Origin: Burkholderiales bacterium
GTDB lineage: Bacteria; Pseudomonadota; Gammaproteobacteria; Burkholderiales; Burkholderiaceae_C
Assembly (NCBI GenBank): GCA_016000265.1
Contig: JAECRL010000006.1
Location: 124,001-188,000 of the forward strand
Direction: 5' to 3'
Length of the DNA stretch: 64,000 bases
Position numbers and translations under genes: made by a program. This document shows positions 54,401 to 64,000 of this stretch, in pieces (the first letter of the stretch is position 1; every line of letters starts with the position of its first letter). The notes under the pieces are model-generated. The model saw only the letters and a program-made list of their open reading frames with translations, did no database searches and had not been told where the DNA came from.

Positions 54401-57220
54401 GAGCCAGTCGCAGGCGCGGATGACGTCGAGGTTGTGCTCGATGAGGATGATGCTGTTGCCCGCGTCGAGCAGCTTGGCGAAGGCCCGCATCAGCTTGGCG
54501 ATGTCGTCGAAGTGCAGGCCCGTGGTGGGCTCGTCGAACATGAAGAGCGTGCCCTTGCGCGCCGTGCGCTGGCCGCTCTTGCTGAGCTGCGTCGAGGCCT
54601 CGACCAGGTGGCCGGCGAGCTTGAGGCGCTGCGCCTCGCCGCCCGACAGCGTGGGCACCGGCTGGCCCAGCTTGACGTAGTCCAGGCCGACATCGGCCAG
54701 GGGCTGCAGGGCGCGCACCACGTCCACGTCTTGCGCGAAGAGCTTGACGGCCTCGGCCACGGTCAGCTCCAGCACGTCGGAGATGCTGAGCTTGCGGTTG
54801 ATGCGCTCGATCTGCACCTCGCGCACCTCGGCGCGAAAGCGCGTGCCGTCGCAGTCCGGGCAGCGCAGGTAGACGTCGGAGAGGAACTGCATTTCGACGT
54901 GCTCGAAGCCCGATCCGCCGCAGGTGGCGCAGCGCCCGTTGCCCGCGTTGAAGCTGAAGGTGCCGGCCGTGTACTTGCGCTCGCGCGACAGCGCCGTGGT
55001 GGCGAACAGCGTGCGCACCGCGTCGAACGCGCCCACGTAGCTCGCCGGGTTGGAGCGCGCTGTTTTGCCGATGGGGGACTGGTCGACGAAGTTGACCGCG
55101 CTGAGCCAGTCGGCGCCCAGCAGGTCGTCGTGCTCGCCCGGGCTTTCGGTGGCCTGGCCGAAGTGGCGCAGCATGGCGGGGTGCAGGATGTCCTGGATCA
55201 GCGTGGATTTGCCCGAGCCGCTGACGCCCGTCACGCCCACCAGCCGCTGCAGTGGGAAGTCCACGTCCAGGTTCTTGAGGTTGTGCTCGCGCGCGCCTTG
55301 CAGGATGAGGCGCGGCGTGCCGTCCTGCACAGGTCGGCGCAGCCCGATGCCGATGCGGCGGCGCGCGCCCAGGTAGGCGCCCGTCAGCGTCTCGGCTTTC
55401 TTGAGGTCGTCCGGCGTGCCATCGAAGACGATGCGACCGCCCTGGTGGCCGGGGCCGGGGCCCAGGTCGATGACGCGGTCGGCGGCCAGCATCACGGCGG
55501 GGTCGTGTTCGACCACCACCAGCGTGTTGCCCGCGTCCACCAGGCGCTGCATGGCCAGGTTGATGCGGTCCATGTCGCGCGGGTGCAGGCCGATGGAGGG
55601 CTCGTCGAGCACGAACAGCGTGTTGACGAGCGACGTGCCCAGCGCCGTGGTCAGGTTGATGCGCTGCACCTCGCCGCCGCTCAGGGTGCGGCTCTGGCGG
55701 TCCAGCGTGAGGTAGCCCAGGCCGACGTCGACCAGGTACTTCAAGCGCGTGCGGATCTCGTCGAGCAGCAGCTGCAGGGCCTCCTGGTCGCCGCGCTGGG
55801 CCAGCGTGACGAACGAGAAGAAGCGCTGCAGCTGCGAGATGGGCAACAGCATCAGGTCGTGCACGCTCAGGCCGGGCAGGGCCTCGAAGGCCGCGCGCCC
55901 GAGCTTGACGCCGTGGGGCATGAAGCGCCGGGTGGGGGCCAGCACCGCGTCGGCGTCTTCGCGCGAACCCAGGCGCCACAGCAGGGACTCGGTCTGCAGG
56001 CGCGCGCCGTCGCAGTCGGGGCAGGGCGTGTAGCTGCGGTACTTGGACAAGAGCACGCGGATGTGCATCTTGTAGGCCTTGCTCTCCAGGTACTCGAAGA
56101 AGCGCTTGACGCCGTACCACTGCTTCTTCCAGTTGCCCTTCCAGGCCGGGTCCCCGTCGATGACCCATTGCTTGTGCTCGGGCGTGAGCTGGGACCAGGC
56201 CGTGTCGCGCGGGATGCCGGCGTCACCGGCGTACTTGATGAGGTCGTCCTGGCATTCGGACCACGCCGGCGTCTGGATCGGCTTGACGGCGCCACCGCGC
56301 AGCGTCTTCTTGGCGTCGGGGATGACCAGGCCGAAGTCCACGCCGATGACGCGCCCGAAGCCGCGGCAGGTGGGGCAGGCGCCCGCGGCCGAGTTGAAGG
56401 AGAACATGCCCGGCGTGGGCGTGCTGTAGCGGCGGTGGCTTTCGGGGCAGTGCAGGCCGCTGGAGAAGCGCCACAGCTCGGGCTCCCCTTCGTCGAGCAG
56501 GGCGTAGACGGTGACGTGGCCGCCGCCGCGTTTGAAGGCCACTTCGAGCGCTTCCATCACGCGGGCTCGGTCCAGGTCGGCGCCGCTGGCGTCGGCGCCC
56601 AGGCGGAAGCGGTCCACCACCACGTCGAGCACCAGGCGCTCGGCGCCGCCTTCGCCCGCCACCGTGCGCTGGGCCTGGATGCGCGAGAAGCCGCTGGCCG
56701 ACAGCCACTCCTCCATCTGCTCGGCCGCGGTGTTGGCCGGCAGCTCGGCGGCGAAGGTCACGATCACGCGGCGTCCGCCCGGTGTGGCTGCGCAGCGGCG
56801 CAGCAGCTCGGCGAACACCGATTGCGGCGAGTCTTCGCGCACCAGCAGCCCGGTCTCCAGGTCGAAGAGCTGGGCCGCGCGCGCGAACAGCAGCTTGAGG
56901 TGGTCGTTGATCTCCGTCATCGTGCCCACGGTGGAGCGCGAGGTGCGCACCGGGTTGGACTGGTCGATGGCGATGGCCGGGGGCACGCCCTCCACCCGGT
57001 CCACGGCGGGGCGGTCCATGCGGTCGAGGAACTGGCGCGCGTAGGCGCTGAAGGTCTCGACGTAGCGCCGCTGCCCTTCCGCGTACAGCGTGTCGAACAC
57101 CAGCGACGACTTGCCCGAGCCGCTGGGGCCGGTCACGACCGTCAGCTCACCCGTGTGGATGTCGAGGTCGAGGTTCTTGAGGTTGTGCTGGCGGGCACCG
57201 CGGATGCGGATGTCGGACAT
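51422..57220 (-). CDS. Tandem double-length UvrA-family ABC ATPase (1932 residues)
   Basis: One chain holds two complete UvrA units. Unit 1 (about 1-985) starts [21 protein letters not shown]. It has Walker [10 protein letters not shown] (about 30), signature [13 protein letters not shown] (about 511), Walker [13 protein letters not shown] (about 668) and signature [13 protein letters not shown] (about 857). A basic, Ala-rich linker (about 1010-1040) joins unit 2, with Walker A motifs near 1055 and 1613 and signatures near 1452 and 1808. Most zinc Cys pairs are kept, but unit 1's first module reads CPESH instead of CPxC. The fused form should act as one molecule in place of the normal UvrA dimer. 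Start chosen at the conserved MSDIRIRG. Canonical uvrA is also in this window, so this is an accessory paralogue; repair, resistance or another role is open. Confidence 0.93.
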   Translation of the reverse strand: MSDIRIRGARQHNLKNLDLDIHTGELTVVTGPSGSGKSSLVFDTLYAEGQRRYVETFSAYARQFLDRMDRPAVDRVEGVPPAIAIDQSNPVRTSRSTVGTMTEINDHLKLLFARAAQLFDLETGLLVREDSPQSVFAELLRRCAATPGGRRVIVTFAAELPANTAAEQMEEWLSASGFSRIQAQRTVAGEGGAERLVLDVVVDRFRLGADASGADLDRARVMEALEVAFKRGGGHVTVYALLDEGEPELWRFSSGLHCPESHRRYSTPTPGMFSFNSAAGACPTCRGFGRVIGVDFGLVIPDAKKTLRGGAVKPIQTPAWSECQDDLIKYAGDAGIPRDTAWSQLTPEHKQWVIDGDPAWKGNWKKQWYGVKRFFEYLESKAYKMHIRVLLSKYRSYTPCPDCDGARLQTESLLWRLGSREDADAVLAPTRRFMPHGVKLGRAAFEALPGLSVHDLMLLPISQLQRFFSFVTLAQRGDQEALQLLLDEIRTRLKYLVDVGLGYLTLDRQSRTLSGGEVQRINLTTALGTSLVNTLFVLDEPSIGLHPRDMDRINLAMQRLVDAGNTLVVVEHDPAVMLAADRVIDLGPGPGHQGGRIVFDGTPDDLKKAETLTGAYLGARRRIGIGLRRPVQDGTPRLILQGAREHNLKNLDVDFPLQRLVGVTGVSGSGKSTLIQDILHPAMLRHFGQATESPGEHDDLLGADWLSAVNFVDQSPIGKTARSNPASYVGAFDAVRTLFATTALSRERKYTAGTFSFNAGNGRCATCGGSGFEHVEMQFLSDVYLRCPDCDGTRFRAEVREVQIERINRKLSISDVLELTVAEAVKLFAQDVDVVRALQPLADVGLDYVKLGQPVPTLSGGEAQRLKLAGHLVEASTQLSKSGQRTARKGTLFMFDEPTTGLHFDDIAKLMRAFAKLLDAGNSIILIEHNLDVIRACDWLIELGPEGGDAGGQLVATGSPDELKLGHTHTALALREYEQAMGLADEANATPATVLQAEEDSRSLQAVIAARRKQRREAAARAPGAEAIEVVNAHENNLQGMSVSIPRGKFNVVTGVSGSGKSTLAFDILFNEGQRRYLESLNAYARSLVQPAGRPEVDAVYGIPPTVAIEQRLSRGGRKSTVGTTTEVHHFLRLLYVKLGTQHCTTCVDGDGHPIPVLPQTPEAIAAQWVRDHRGQHIGLMAPLVVNRKGIYTELAKWASARGFDYLRVDGEFLPSAGWGTAKGPKIDRYREHTIELPVGDVVVTPENEGRLRELLASALEHGKGVVHLITGLEGLAEALATGKSTLHMGRVKVFSTERACPSCGTSYPELDPRLFSYNSKHGWCPDCVGTGLALTREQRKVLDDSQPDEKKGREQTFAEPDVDDVEDAACGTCHGARLNPVACAVQLRGQSIAEVSALSVKDARKWGDKLKLDGREATIARDIVSEIKSRLAFMEQVGLGYLSLDRAAPTLSGGEAQRIRLAAQLGSNLQGVCYVLDEPTIGLHPRDNQLLLDALHTLGQSGNTLVVVEHDEDTIRRAEHIIDIGPGAGVRGGTVVAQGTVADIMAAEDSVTGRCLRSPMQHPLRRGDDGQATERRGVDAATPQLQLKGARLHNLQSVNVGVPLHRLVAVTGVSGSGKSTLARDVLLANVQAAVAIPPKQRATTAPLWVGCASLEGWGAVDRVLEVDQTPIGKTPRSCPATYIGFWDTIRKLFADTLEARARGWAAGRFSFNTGEGRCPDCEGQGIRTIEMAFLPDVKVHCDTCNGMRFNPETLAATWRGKHIGDVLKMEVDDAVEFFATMPAIAHPLKLLQDVGLGYLTLGQPSPTLSGGEAQRIKLVTELSKVRDDITRRGQKAPHTLYVLDEPTVGLHLADVEKLIRVLHRLVDGGHSVVVIEHDLDVIAEADWVVDMGPEGGSGGGKVVAEGPPEKLVAKGTHTGRALAGVLARHRA

Positions 57221-57449
57221 GGATGACCTTGGTTTGAAGGGGCGCAAACATTCTAGGGACAGCCCCATGCCCTTGTTTGTCACCTTGTTGAACAAATGTC
57301 CGATAAAGCGGGGTCAAGTCCCGTTCGATCCCGTCGAAATGAAGGGGGCGTCAGGCCAACGAGGGTCGGGCGTGGTCGCCGGTGGCTTGCGCTGCCCCCG
57401 AGGGGACCTCAGGCGGTCCAAGACGCGCACTTCCCGGAGAACTGGCGTC

Positions 57450-59375
57450 ATGTTCCGCTGGATCCATCATTTGCCTTTGCGGCACAAGTTCCTGGTCCTC
57501 AGCCTCGTGGCCTTCCTCATGACCGCGGCCCCCTCGGTCCTGGTCTTGAGCACCTCGTGGCGGCTCTACGAAGGCCTGCAAGCCGAGCAGGCTGGCCTGC
57601 CGCCGGGCAAGGTCCTGCTGCAGCTCGTGCGGCTGACGCAAGAGCACCGCGGGCTGTCGTCGGCCGTGCTCAGTGGGGAGGCCACGAAACAGGCCGATCG
57701 CGTGGCCCGCCAGACCGCCATCGACGAGACCTTCGCGCAGGTGCATCGGCTCTACCAGGACCTGCCGCGCCAGGCGCTGATGCCCGAGCTCGCGGCGCTC
57801 CAGCGCGACTGGCGTGGCCTCGCCGATCGGGTCACGCAAGCGGGTGTGTCCCCCGCCGACAGCCTCAAGCAGCACACCGCGTTGATCGAGCGGCTGCTCC
57901 ATTTCGTGGAGGACGAGGTGGGCGCCAGCGGCATGGCGCTGGACGCCGACACGGCCTCCTACTACCTGATCACCGCGGCGTTTCGCGACCTGCCTCGCCT
58001 GTCGGAGAAGATGGGCCTGGCGCGCGCGCGCGGCACGATGATGCTGGTCAAGCGCAGCACCGATGCCGACCAGCGCAGCGTCCTGCTGACCCTGGCCGAC
58101 GCCGCCCAGGGCAACCGCCAGGACATGGAGCGCGCCGTGGCCAAGGCGGCCGCGGGCAACCCCGATGCGGTCAAGCCCTTGCGCACCCGCTTGGACGAGG
58201 CGCTGGCCGCGCACACCGCCATGCACGCCCTGGTCTCGGAGGTGGCGCACCAGGCCGACACGCACCCCATGGCGCCCGCGCGTTACTTCGACGAGACCAC
58301 GGTGGCCATCAAAAAGCAGTTCGCGCTCAGCGAGGCGGTGCTGCACGAGCTCGACGTGCTCCTGGCCGAGCGGGCCCAGGCCGAGGCCACGCGCGTCGTC
58401 GTCACCCTCGTGGTGGTGGCGTTGATGCTGGGGTTGGGCGCGGCCGTGGCCAGCGGCATCTCGCGCAACACCTCGGCGGCCATGCGGCGCGCCGTCGAGT
58501 CGGCCGAGGCCCTGGCGCGCGGCGACCTCAGCCCCCGCGCCTCGTCCGATCAGCGCGACGAAGCCGGCCAGCTCCTGCGCGCCATGGCGAGCGCCACCGA
58601 CCAGCTGCGCCTGACCATCGGCGGCATCCGCGACGCCAGCCAGTCCGTGGCCACGGCGTCCAGCCAGATCGCCCAGGGCAACCTGGACCTGAGCTCGCGC
58701 ACCGAGAGCCAGGCCTCGTCGCTGCAGCAGACCGCCTCGTCCATGGAGGAGATGTCGGCCACCGTCAGGCACAACGCCGACACGGCGCTGCAGGCCAACC
58801 AGCTGGCGCTGCAGGTCTCTCAAGGCGCGGCCGAGAGCGGGCGCAATTTCACGCTCGTGACCGAGAAGATGGAGGCCATCAAGCAGGCCAGCAACAAGAT
58901 CGCCGAGATCAACGCCGTGATCGATGGCATCGCCTTCCAGACCAACATCCTGGCGCTCAACGCCGCGGTGGAAGCCGCACGCGCCGGGGAGCAGGGCCGG
59001 GGTTTCGCGGTGGTGGCCGGCGAGGTGCGCACCCTGGCGCAGCGCAGCGCCAACGCCGCCCGCGAGATCAAGTCCCTCATCGGCGACAGCGTCAGTCGCG
59101 TGGAAGAGGGCTGCGGCCTGGCCACGCAGACGGGGCAGTCCATCGAGCGCGTCATCACGCAGATCCAGCAGGTCAGCCAGTTGATCGGCGAGGTGGCCTC
59201 GGGCAACACCGAGCAGAGCCAGGGCATCGCCCAGGTCAACCAGGCCGTCACCCACCTCGACCACGCCACGCAGCAGAACGCCGCGCTGGTGGAGGAGTCG
59301 TCGGCCGCGGCCGCCAGCCTGAGCGACCAGGCCGATCGGCTGCAGTCGGCCGTGGGGCGGTTTCGGCTGGCCTGA
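57450..59375 (+). CDS. Methyl-accepting chemotaxis protein with nitrate/nitrite-sensor-like periplasmic domain
   Basis: This 641-residue classical receptor has TM1 at about 15-35 (FLVLSLVAFLMTAAPSVLVLS). A helical periplasmic domain (about 36-315) includes LVRLTQEHRGLSSAVLSG, resembling the NIT sensing domain. TM2 is at about 320-340, followed by a HAMP domain (about 345-395). The cytoplasmic signalling region has the tip [37 protein letters not shown]. There is no C-terminal pentapeptide tether. ATG at 57450 with GGAGA upstream was chosen; longer ORF starts are antisense to the tandem uvrA. Ligand unknown, nitrate/nitrite possible by domain type. Confidence 0.92.
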   Translation: MFRWIHHLPLRHKFLVLSLVAFLMTAAPSVLVLSTSWRLYEGLQAEQAGLPPGKVLLQLVRLTQEHRGLSSAVLSGEATKQADRVARQTAIDETFAQVHRLYQDLPRQALMPELAALQRDWRGLADRVTQAGVSPADSLKQHTALIERLLHFVEDEVGASGMALDADTASYYLITAAFRDLPRLSEKMGLARARGTMMLVKRSTDADQRSVLLTLADAAQGNRQDMERAVAKAAAGNPDAVKPLRTRLDEALAAHTAMHALVSEVAHQADTHPMAPARYFDETTVAIKKQFALSEAVLHELDVLLAERAQAEATRVVVTLVVVALMLGLGAAVASGISRNTSAAMRRAVESAEALARGDLSPRASSDQRDEAGQLLRAMASATDQLRLTIGGIRDASQSVATASSQIAQGNLDLSSRTESQASSLQQTASSMEEMSATVRHNADTALQANQLALQVSQGAAESGRNFTLVTEKMEAIKQASNKIAEINAVIDGIAFQTNILALNAAVEAARAGEQGRGFAVVAGEVRTLAQRSANAAREIKSLIGDSVSRVEEGCGLATQTGQSIERVITQIQQVSQLIGEVASGNTEQSQGIAQVNQAVTHLDHATQQNAALVEESSAAAASLSDQADRLQSAVGRFRLA

Positions 59376-59498
59376 GCGGGGGCGCACAGCCCACGGGATC
59401 GAGGGCCCGAGGTCACGCGCCTGTCGCCGGTTTCATGACAAGATCGGCAACCGGCACGTCACCGCGTGCGCCCCTCCCACGCCAGCCCCGCTCACACC

Positions 59499-59927
59499 AT
59501 GTTCAAGCGCCTCGTCCTGCCCCTGATCGTCCTCGCCGCCCTGGTGGCGGCCTACTTCGCGGTGATGCTCAACTGGAGCTACTCCAGCGGCGAGCGCGCC
59601 GGCTGGGTGCAAAAGCTCTCCCACAAGGGCTGGTTGTGCAAGACCTGGGAAGGCGAGCTGGCGCTGGTCTCCATGCCGGGGGCCTCGGTCGAGAAGTTCT
59701 TCTTCACGGTCAACGACGACGCCGTGGCCGCCGACCTCAACCGCTACATGGGCCGGCGCGTGTCCTTGCACTACGACGAGCGCGTGGGCCTGCCCACCAG
59801 CTGCTTTGGCGAGACCCGCCACTTCGTCAACAAGGTGATCCCGGTGGACGACATCTCGTTGTCGCCCGGGGTGGTGGTGCAGCCGACGCATCCCGTGCCG
59901 GCTGCCTCGGGGCCATCCGCCCCTTGA
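59499..59927 (+). CDS. Small membrane-anchored hypothetical protein
   Basis: This 142-residue protein has one N-terminal membrane helix (RLVLPLIVLAALVAAYFAVML, about 4-24) and an extracytoplasmic domain of about 115 residues. The domain has two Cys (CKTWEGEL and SCFGETR), conserved-looking GWVQKLSHKGWLCKTWEGELAL and VSLHYDERVGLPTSCFGETRHFV segments, and a Pro-rich end. Similar proteins occur widely in Burkholderiales and Xanthomonadales and are often mislabelled as 6-phosphogluconate dehydrogenase; I see no nucleotide-binding motif. Function unknown. It converges on the universal stress gene with seven bases between. Confidence 0.8.
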   Translation: MFKRLVLPLIVLAALVAAYFAVMLNWSYSSGERAGWVQKLSHKGWLCKTWEGELALVSMPGASVEKFFFTVNDDAVAADLNRYMGRRVSLHYDERVGLPTSCFGETRHFVNKVIPVDDISLSPGVVVQPTHPVPAASGPSAP

Positions 59928-59934
59928 GCCGGCT

Positions 59935-60357
59935 TCAGCGAACCAGCAGCACCGGCGCCTTGCTGCGCGCCAGCACCTGGGTGGCCACCGAGCCGGTGAC
60001 CAGGTTCATCAGGTTGCCGTGGCCGTGCGAGCCCATGATGATCAGGTCGAACTTGCCCTTGTCAGCCACCTTGGCGATGACGTCCGGGGCGTGACCCGTC
60101 TTGGAGACGTAGGCCGTGGCCAGGTTGTGCTTGGCCGTGAACTTGCGGATGGGCTTGAAGATGGCTTCGGCCGTGTCTTCGTAGTAGGTCTTGAGCTGGT
60201 CGGGCGGGAACATCGACGCCGCGTGAGGCGGGATCATGGGCACCACGGTCAGCACCGTGTACTCGTGCTGGGCGGCCAGCCACTCTTCGTGTGTGACCAG
60301 CCAGGCCAGCATGCGTTTGGTGAAGGGGCTGCCATCAACGGGGAGCAGGATCTTCAT
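59935..60357 (-). CDS. Universal stress protein (UspA family)
   Basis: This is a 140-residue single-domain Usp. It starts MKILLPVDGSPFTKRML, and the ATP-binding G-2x-G-9x-G(S/T) motif appears as GSHGHGNLMNLVTGSVA. The long ORF upstream is a shadow of the divergent esterase gene. GAGGA sits nine bases before the ATG. Cytosolic; members are induced by starvation and oxygen or energy stress. Confidence 0.95.
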   Translation of the reverse strand: MKILLPVDGSPFTKRMLAWLVTHEEWLAAQHEYTVLTVVPMIPPHAASMFPPDQLKTYYEDTAEAIFKPIRKFTAKHNLATAYVSKTGHAPDVIAKVADKGKFDLIIMGSHGHGNLMNLVTGSVATQVLARSKAPVLLVR

Positions 60358-60507
60358 GGTGACGGTCCTCGTGCTTGGGGAATGTGCGTGGAAACAGACC
60401 GCAGTGTAGGCCGGAACCCACCGTCGCCCTTGATGCAACACAGGCCTGCCCACGCCGCCCCCTGAAGTCCGTGCATCCATCGGTGCACGGCGCGCGTAGT
60501 GGGGGGC

Positions 60508-61473
60508 ATGAACACCTTCGCCCTCGCTTCGCCCTGGCTGTTGGGCCTGCTGGCCGCCCTGGTCCCGTGGGACGGCACCGAGCTGCTCAACCGCATGACG
60601 GCGTCGTCCCTGCAGCGGCGCGACCTCCTGGGCGATCGCCGGGTGGCCCAGGCCTACGGGCCCCGGGAGCGGCAACGCGCGGACGTCTACCTGCCGCCCG
60701 ACTCGCTGGCGCGCCCCCACGGCGGCTGGCCCCTGGTGGTGTTCTTCTACGGCGGCTCCTGGCGCAGCGGTGAGCGCGCCGACTACGCCTTCGTGGGGCG
60801 CTCGCTGGCTTCGCGCGGCGTGGCCGTGGTCGTGGCCGACTACCGGCTCTACCCCGAGGCGCTCTACCCCGACTTCATCGAGGACAGCGCCCGCGCCGTG
60901 GCCTGGGCCTGGGGCCAGGCCCCGGGCTGGCAGGTCGACCGCGCTCGCGTGTTCGTGATGGGGCACAGCGCTGGCGCCTACAACGCCGCGATGGTGGCGC
61001 TGGACGCCCGCTGGCTGCAGCCGCACGGCCTGGCGCCGGCGCAGCTGGCCGGCTTCATCGGCCTGGCCGGGCCCTACAACTTCCTGCCGCTGCGCGTGGC
61101 CTCGCTGGAGTCGATCTTCGGGCACCCGCACACCCCCGCCGACTCGCAGCCCGTGGTGCACGCCAGCGCCTCGGCGCCGCCGAGCTGGTTGTTCACGGCC
61201 GCCTCCGACGCCTTCGTTCACCCGGTGCTCAACACCGATTCGCTGGCGTTTCGCTTGCGCAGCGTGGGCGCGCGGGTCGAAACGCGCAGCCTGCCGCGCA
61301 CCTCGCACGTGACGCTGGTGGCCGCCCTGGCCTCGCCGTTGAACTGGTTGTCGCCGGTGCTCGACGAGGTCAGCTCGGTGGTGCTGGGGGCACCTGGGCT
61401 GGAGCGGGAGCCGGAGCCTGAGGTGGCGAGGGCCGGGGCTGGGGCTGGGGCCGCGTGGCTGGCTCCGGAGTGA
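60508..61473 (+). CDS. Alpha/beta hydrolase (HSL/carboxylesterase type) with N-terminal membrane segment
   Basis: This 321-residue esterase-like protein has a hydrophobic N-terminus (LASPWLLGLLAALVPW, about 6-21) that may be an uncleaved anchor or signal. The oxyanion loop FFYGGSWRSG corresponds to the HGGG(A/W) motif of the hormone-sensitive-lipase/carboxylesterase group. VVADYRLYPE follows, the nucleophile elbow is GHSAGAYN, the acid lies near ASDAFVHP and the catalytic His in RTSHVTL. The C-terminal 35 residues are Glu/Ala/Gly-rich, outside the fold, and overlap the convergent metallophosphoesterase gene by 104 bases. The ATG is poorly served by its immediately adjacent G-run, so an upstream GTG remains possible. 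Confidence 0.88.
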   Translation: MNTFALASPWLLGLLAALVPWDGTELLNRMTASSLQRRDLLGDRRVAQAYGPRERQRADVYLPPDSLARPHGGWPLVVFFYGGSWRSGERADYAFVGRSLASRGVAVVVADYRLYPEALYPDFIEDSARAVAWAWGQAPGWQVDRARVFVMGHSAGAYNAAMVALDARWLQPHGLAPAQLAGFIGLAGPYNFLPLRVASLESIFGHPHTPADSQPVVHASASAPPSWLFTAASDAFVHPVLNTDSLAFRLRSVGARVETRSLPRTSHVTLVAALASPLNWLSPVLDEVSSVVLGAPGLEREPEPEVARAGAGAGAAWLAPE

Positions 61474-62337
61474 GGCCGAGCGTGATCACGCGGCGCTCGA
61501 CGAAGGTCTCCTGCTCGCCCTTGCTGGCGTAGCCGCGCGGGTTGGCCACGATGCGGCAGGCCCAGGCGCGACCTTCGGCCGTGGTGCCGCGCACGGTGTG
61601 GTCGGTGGGGCTGTGCAGGTGGCCGTGCAGCCACAGGTCCACCGAAGGCAGCAGCGCGTCGAGGCCGTTGCAGAACCCCGCGGTGCCGGGGATCAGGCCG
61701 TAGCGCGGGTCGGCGCTGTGCAGCGTGGGCGCGAAGTGGCTGACCACCACGGTGGGCCCGTCGTGAGGGCGATGCAGGGCCTGCGTCAACCAGGCCTGGC
61801 AGCCTTGGGCCAGCTCGCGCAGGTCTTCGGCCAGCAGGGGTTGGCCGTCGCGCAAGGTGGTGTTTTTGCGCAGGTAGAAGTTGGCCGCGCGAAAGGCCTT
61901 TTGCAGCGCCTGCTGGCGCTTCGTTTCGGTGCGCTCACCGGCGGCCAGCGCCTCGAAGTCGGTCCACAGCGTGGTGCCCAGGAAGCGCACCCCGTCGATG
62001 ACGACCGCCTCGCGGTCCAGCCAGGTGATGCCGAGTTCGGCGCACAGCGTGCGCAGCCGTTCGCTCACCTCGTCGTGCTCCTGGCCGTCGTACTCGTGGT
62101 TGCCGGGCACGAACAGCACCCGCTTCCACGGTGAGCCCGGCTGCAGCGGCGAGAACCGCGTCAGCCCGAAGTCGGCCGTGGGCAGCAAGGAGCCGGCCTG
62201 GTAGGAGCCGATGTCGCCGGCCAGCACCAGCACGTCGGCTTCGGGCGCCGGCTGGGGCGTGAAGCCGGGGTAGCGCTCCAGGTGGAGGTCGGAGGCCAGC
62301 TGGATGCGCAGGCCCGCCGAGTTCGCTGCGTCGAGGC

Positions 62338-62341
<4 letters not shown>
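61370..62341 (-). CDS. Metallophosphoesterase
   Basis: This calcineurin-like phosphoesterase of about 323 residues has the dinuclear metal ligands ASDLHLE (DxH), VLAGDIGS (GD), PGNHEYDG (GNHE), VVSHFAPT (H) and GHLHSPTD (GHxH). No ATG exists near the start of the domain. A TTG at 62341 overlaps the stop of the upstream YecA-like gene as TTGA and places the first beta strand ([10 protein letters not shown]) ten residues in, so translation is almost certainly coupled. The C-terminal 40 residues are a Pro/Ala/Gln low-complexity tail overlapping the esterase gene. Substrate unknown. Confidence 0.87.
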
Positions 62342-63057
<716 letters not shown>

Positions 63058-63130
63058 GGGGCGGGTCCGGGTGCTCTCGAAAGCCGCATTGTGCCCCCGT
63101 TGTGCGCCCCTGCCCACCCTGCGAGGCGCC

Positions 63131-63865
63131 TCAGAACTCCACGTCCAGCTCGTCGATGTCGATGGGCTCGGCCTTCGCCGCGCGCAGCCACTCCTGCATG
63201 TCGGGCAACGCCAGCATGCGGTCGCGGTAGGCCGCGCAGGTGGCGTCGAGCTTGACGTCGTAGGTGGCGAATCGGGTGCAGACCGGGGCGTACATGGCGT
63301 CGGCCACGGTGCGGTGGGCGCCGAACAGGTAGGGGCCGCCGTGCGCCTGCAGGCATTCGCGCCAGATGTCGCAGATGCGGTCGATGTCGGCCTGGGCGCG
63401 CGACCAGACCTTGAACTTGGGGAAGTGGGCGCGCAGGTTCATGGGCAGGGAGGAGCGCAGCGCCGAGAAGCCGGAGTGCATCTCGCCGCTGATGGCGCGG
63501 CAGTGGGCGCGCGCGGCGCGGTCGGCGGGCAGCAACCTGGCGTCGGGGCAGACCTCGTTGAGGTACTCGGCGATGGCCAGGGTGTCCCACACGTGGGTGC
63601 CTTCATGCACCAGGCTGGGCACCCGGATGGACGACGACAGCAGCAGGATCTCGGCGCGGGCGCTGGGGTCGTCGGGGGGCAGCACGTTTTCCTGGAAGGG
63701 CAGGCCGGCGAAGCGCACCAGCAGCCAGCCGCGCAGGGACCACGACGAGTAGTTCTTGCTCGTCAGCGTGAGCGTGGCCAAGGTCTGGGCCGGGGCCTGG
63801 GCGATGGCCACGGGGGGCTTTGCGGTCCTGGTTTTGCGCGCCGGTGCCTGGGCAAGGGGGGCCAT
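63131..63865 (-). CDS. Glutathione S-transferase family protein
   Basis: This 244-residue protein has an Ala/Lys/Pro-rich N-terminal extension of about 30 residues, then a GST N-domain with [24 protein letters not shown] (the likely active Ser is in YSSWS), cis-Pro motif [13 protein letters not shown] and [11 protein letters not shown]. The C-terminal helical domain includes [21 protein letters not shown]. This is the subgroup typified by '[13 protein letters not shown]' GSTs in proteobacteria. AGGAG lies seven bases before the ATG, supporting the long N-terminus. Confidence 0.92.
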   Translation of the reverse strand: MAPLAQAPARKTRTAKPPVAIAQAPAQTLATLTLTSKNYSSWSLRGWLLVRFAGLPFQENVLPPDDPSARAEILLLSSSIRVPSLVHEGTHVWDTLAIAEYLNEVCPDARLLPADRAARAHCRAISGEMHSGFSALRSSLPMNLRAHFPKFKVWSRAQADIDRICDIWRECLQAHGGPYLFGAHRTVADAMYAPVCTRFATYDVKLDATCAAYRDRMLALPDMQEWLRAAKAEPIDIDELDVEF

Positions 63866-63985
63866 GTCGTCTCCTGGTCTGGGGTCTCCGTGCGGTCACG
63901 CAAAGCCCGTGCCACACGCGCTTGCGGCGGGCGTGGCTCGCAACTTGCAGGATGGGCTCCATTCAACCCGACCCATGAGCTCACC

Positions 63986-64000
63986 ATGCTGTATGCCGCT
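63986..64000 (+). CDS. Possible start of a gene running off the right edge
   Basis: Only five codons (MLYAA) remain after the ATG at 63986. An ATG at 63975 in another frame is an alternative. The region before it is divergent from the GST gene and would hold its promoter. Nothing can be said about the product. Confidence 0.25.

Noticed and set aside
54119-57226. 1035-codon plus-strand frame opposite the tandem UvrA
   Set aside because: It is an antisense shadow of conserved ABC ATPase sequence. The same applies to 51431..53881, 43019..45397, 6787..9945 and 1616..3778.
57221-57449. Small gene in the gap between the tandem uvrA and the chemoreceptor
   Set aside because: The frames through this 229-base gap are extensions of the MCP frame or antisense shadows. 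TTGTT-c-AACAA and TAGAAT hint at promoter elements for the divergent genes, but spacing is poor.

Overview
The window is a 64 kb piece of a high-GC chromosome, almost certainly from a betaproteobacterium of the order Burkholderiales (Comamonadaceae or Sphaerotilaceae/Aquabacterium-like). The evidence is the gene order recA-recX-sucC-sucD-terC-(type IV pilin), a split B12-dependent methionine synthase, the type-2 pyrF, PEP-CTERM and GlyGly-CTERM-like sorting tails, and the msrP-msrQ pair. Coding density is about 95 percent, no gap exceeds 260 bases, and I see no rRNA, tRNA, insertion sequence, phage or CRISPR array. The strong GC3 bias produces many long antisense open frames (up to 1202 codons); these are shadows and are not listed.

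1-11 kb: the end of a glutamate-synthase-like gene, a GST, a DUF898 membrane protein, purB, a PEP-CTERM protein, pyrF, an ABC-type export set (membrane-fusion protein plus two MacB/FtsX-type permeases, with no ATPase gene), and a fumarylacetoacetase-family gene. 10-15 kb: a TetR regulator divergent from a secreted alpha/beta hydrolase, with two matching GGTAC-N6-GTACC operators exactly 42 bp apart between them, then canonical uvrA. 15-23 kb (minus strand): DUF1501 and DUF1800 secreted proteins, metH lacking its homocysteine domain, a small YdcH-like protein and a patatin phospholipase.

23-32 kb: recA (with a LexA-like box), recX, sucCD and terC, followed by a signalling block of Ser/Thr kinase, PP2C phosphatase, two-FHA protein and a metallo-beta-lactamase-fold cyclic-nucleotide phosphodiesterase-like protein. 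32-35 kb is a lower-GC accessory stretch. It holds a sigma-54-promoted type IV pilin whose C-terminus is a pure (Gly-Gly-Thr-Thr)12-Gly-Gly tail encoded by six 24-bp repeats, a beta-lactamase-fold serine hydrolase and an isoprenylcysteine-methyltransferase-like membrane protein. Central metabolism returns with tkt and gapA, then an S8 protease carrying a polyglycine C-terminal anchor.

40-64 kb: SPOR protein, birA, a SET-domain methyltransferase, topB (behind a strongly alternating purine-pyrimidine tract), an orphan pstS, msrPQ, an AEC transporter, a PAS-containing chemoreceptor, a 1932-residue tandem UvrA (four ABC ATPase halves in one chain), a second chemoreceptor, a small membrane protein, a universal stress protein, an esterase, a metallophosphoesterase coupled to a YecA/SEC-C protein, and a second GST.

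The points most worth a second look are the repeat-tailed pilin beside a complete Ser/Thr phosphorylation module, the double-length UvrA in a genome that also has normal UvrA, the twin TetR operators, and genes whose start codons sit directly behind intrinsic terminators.
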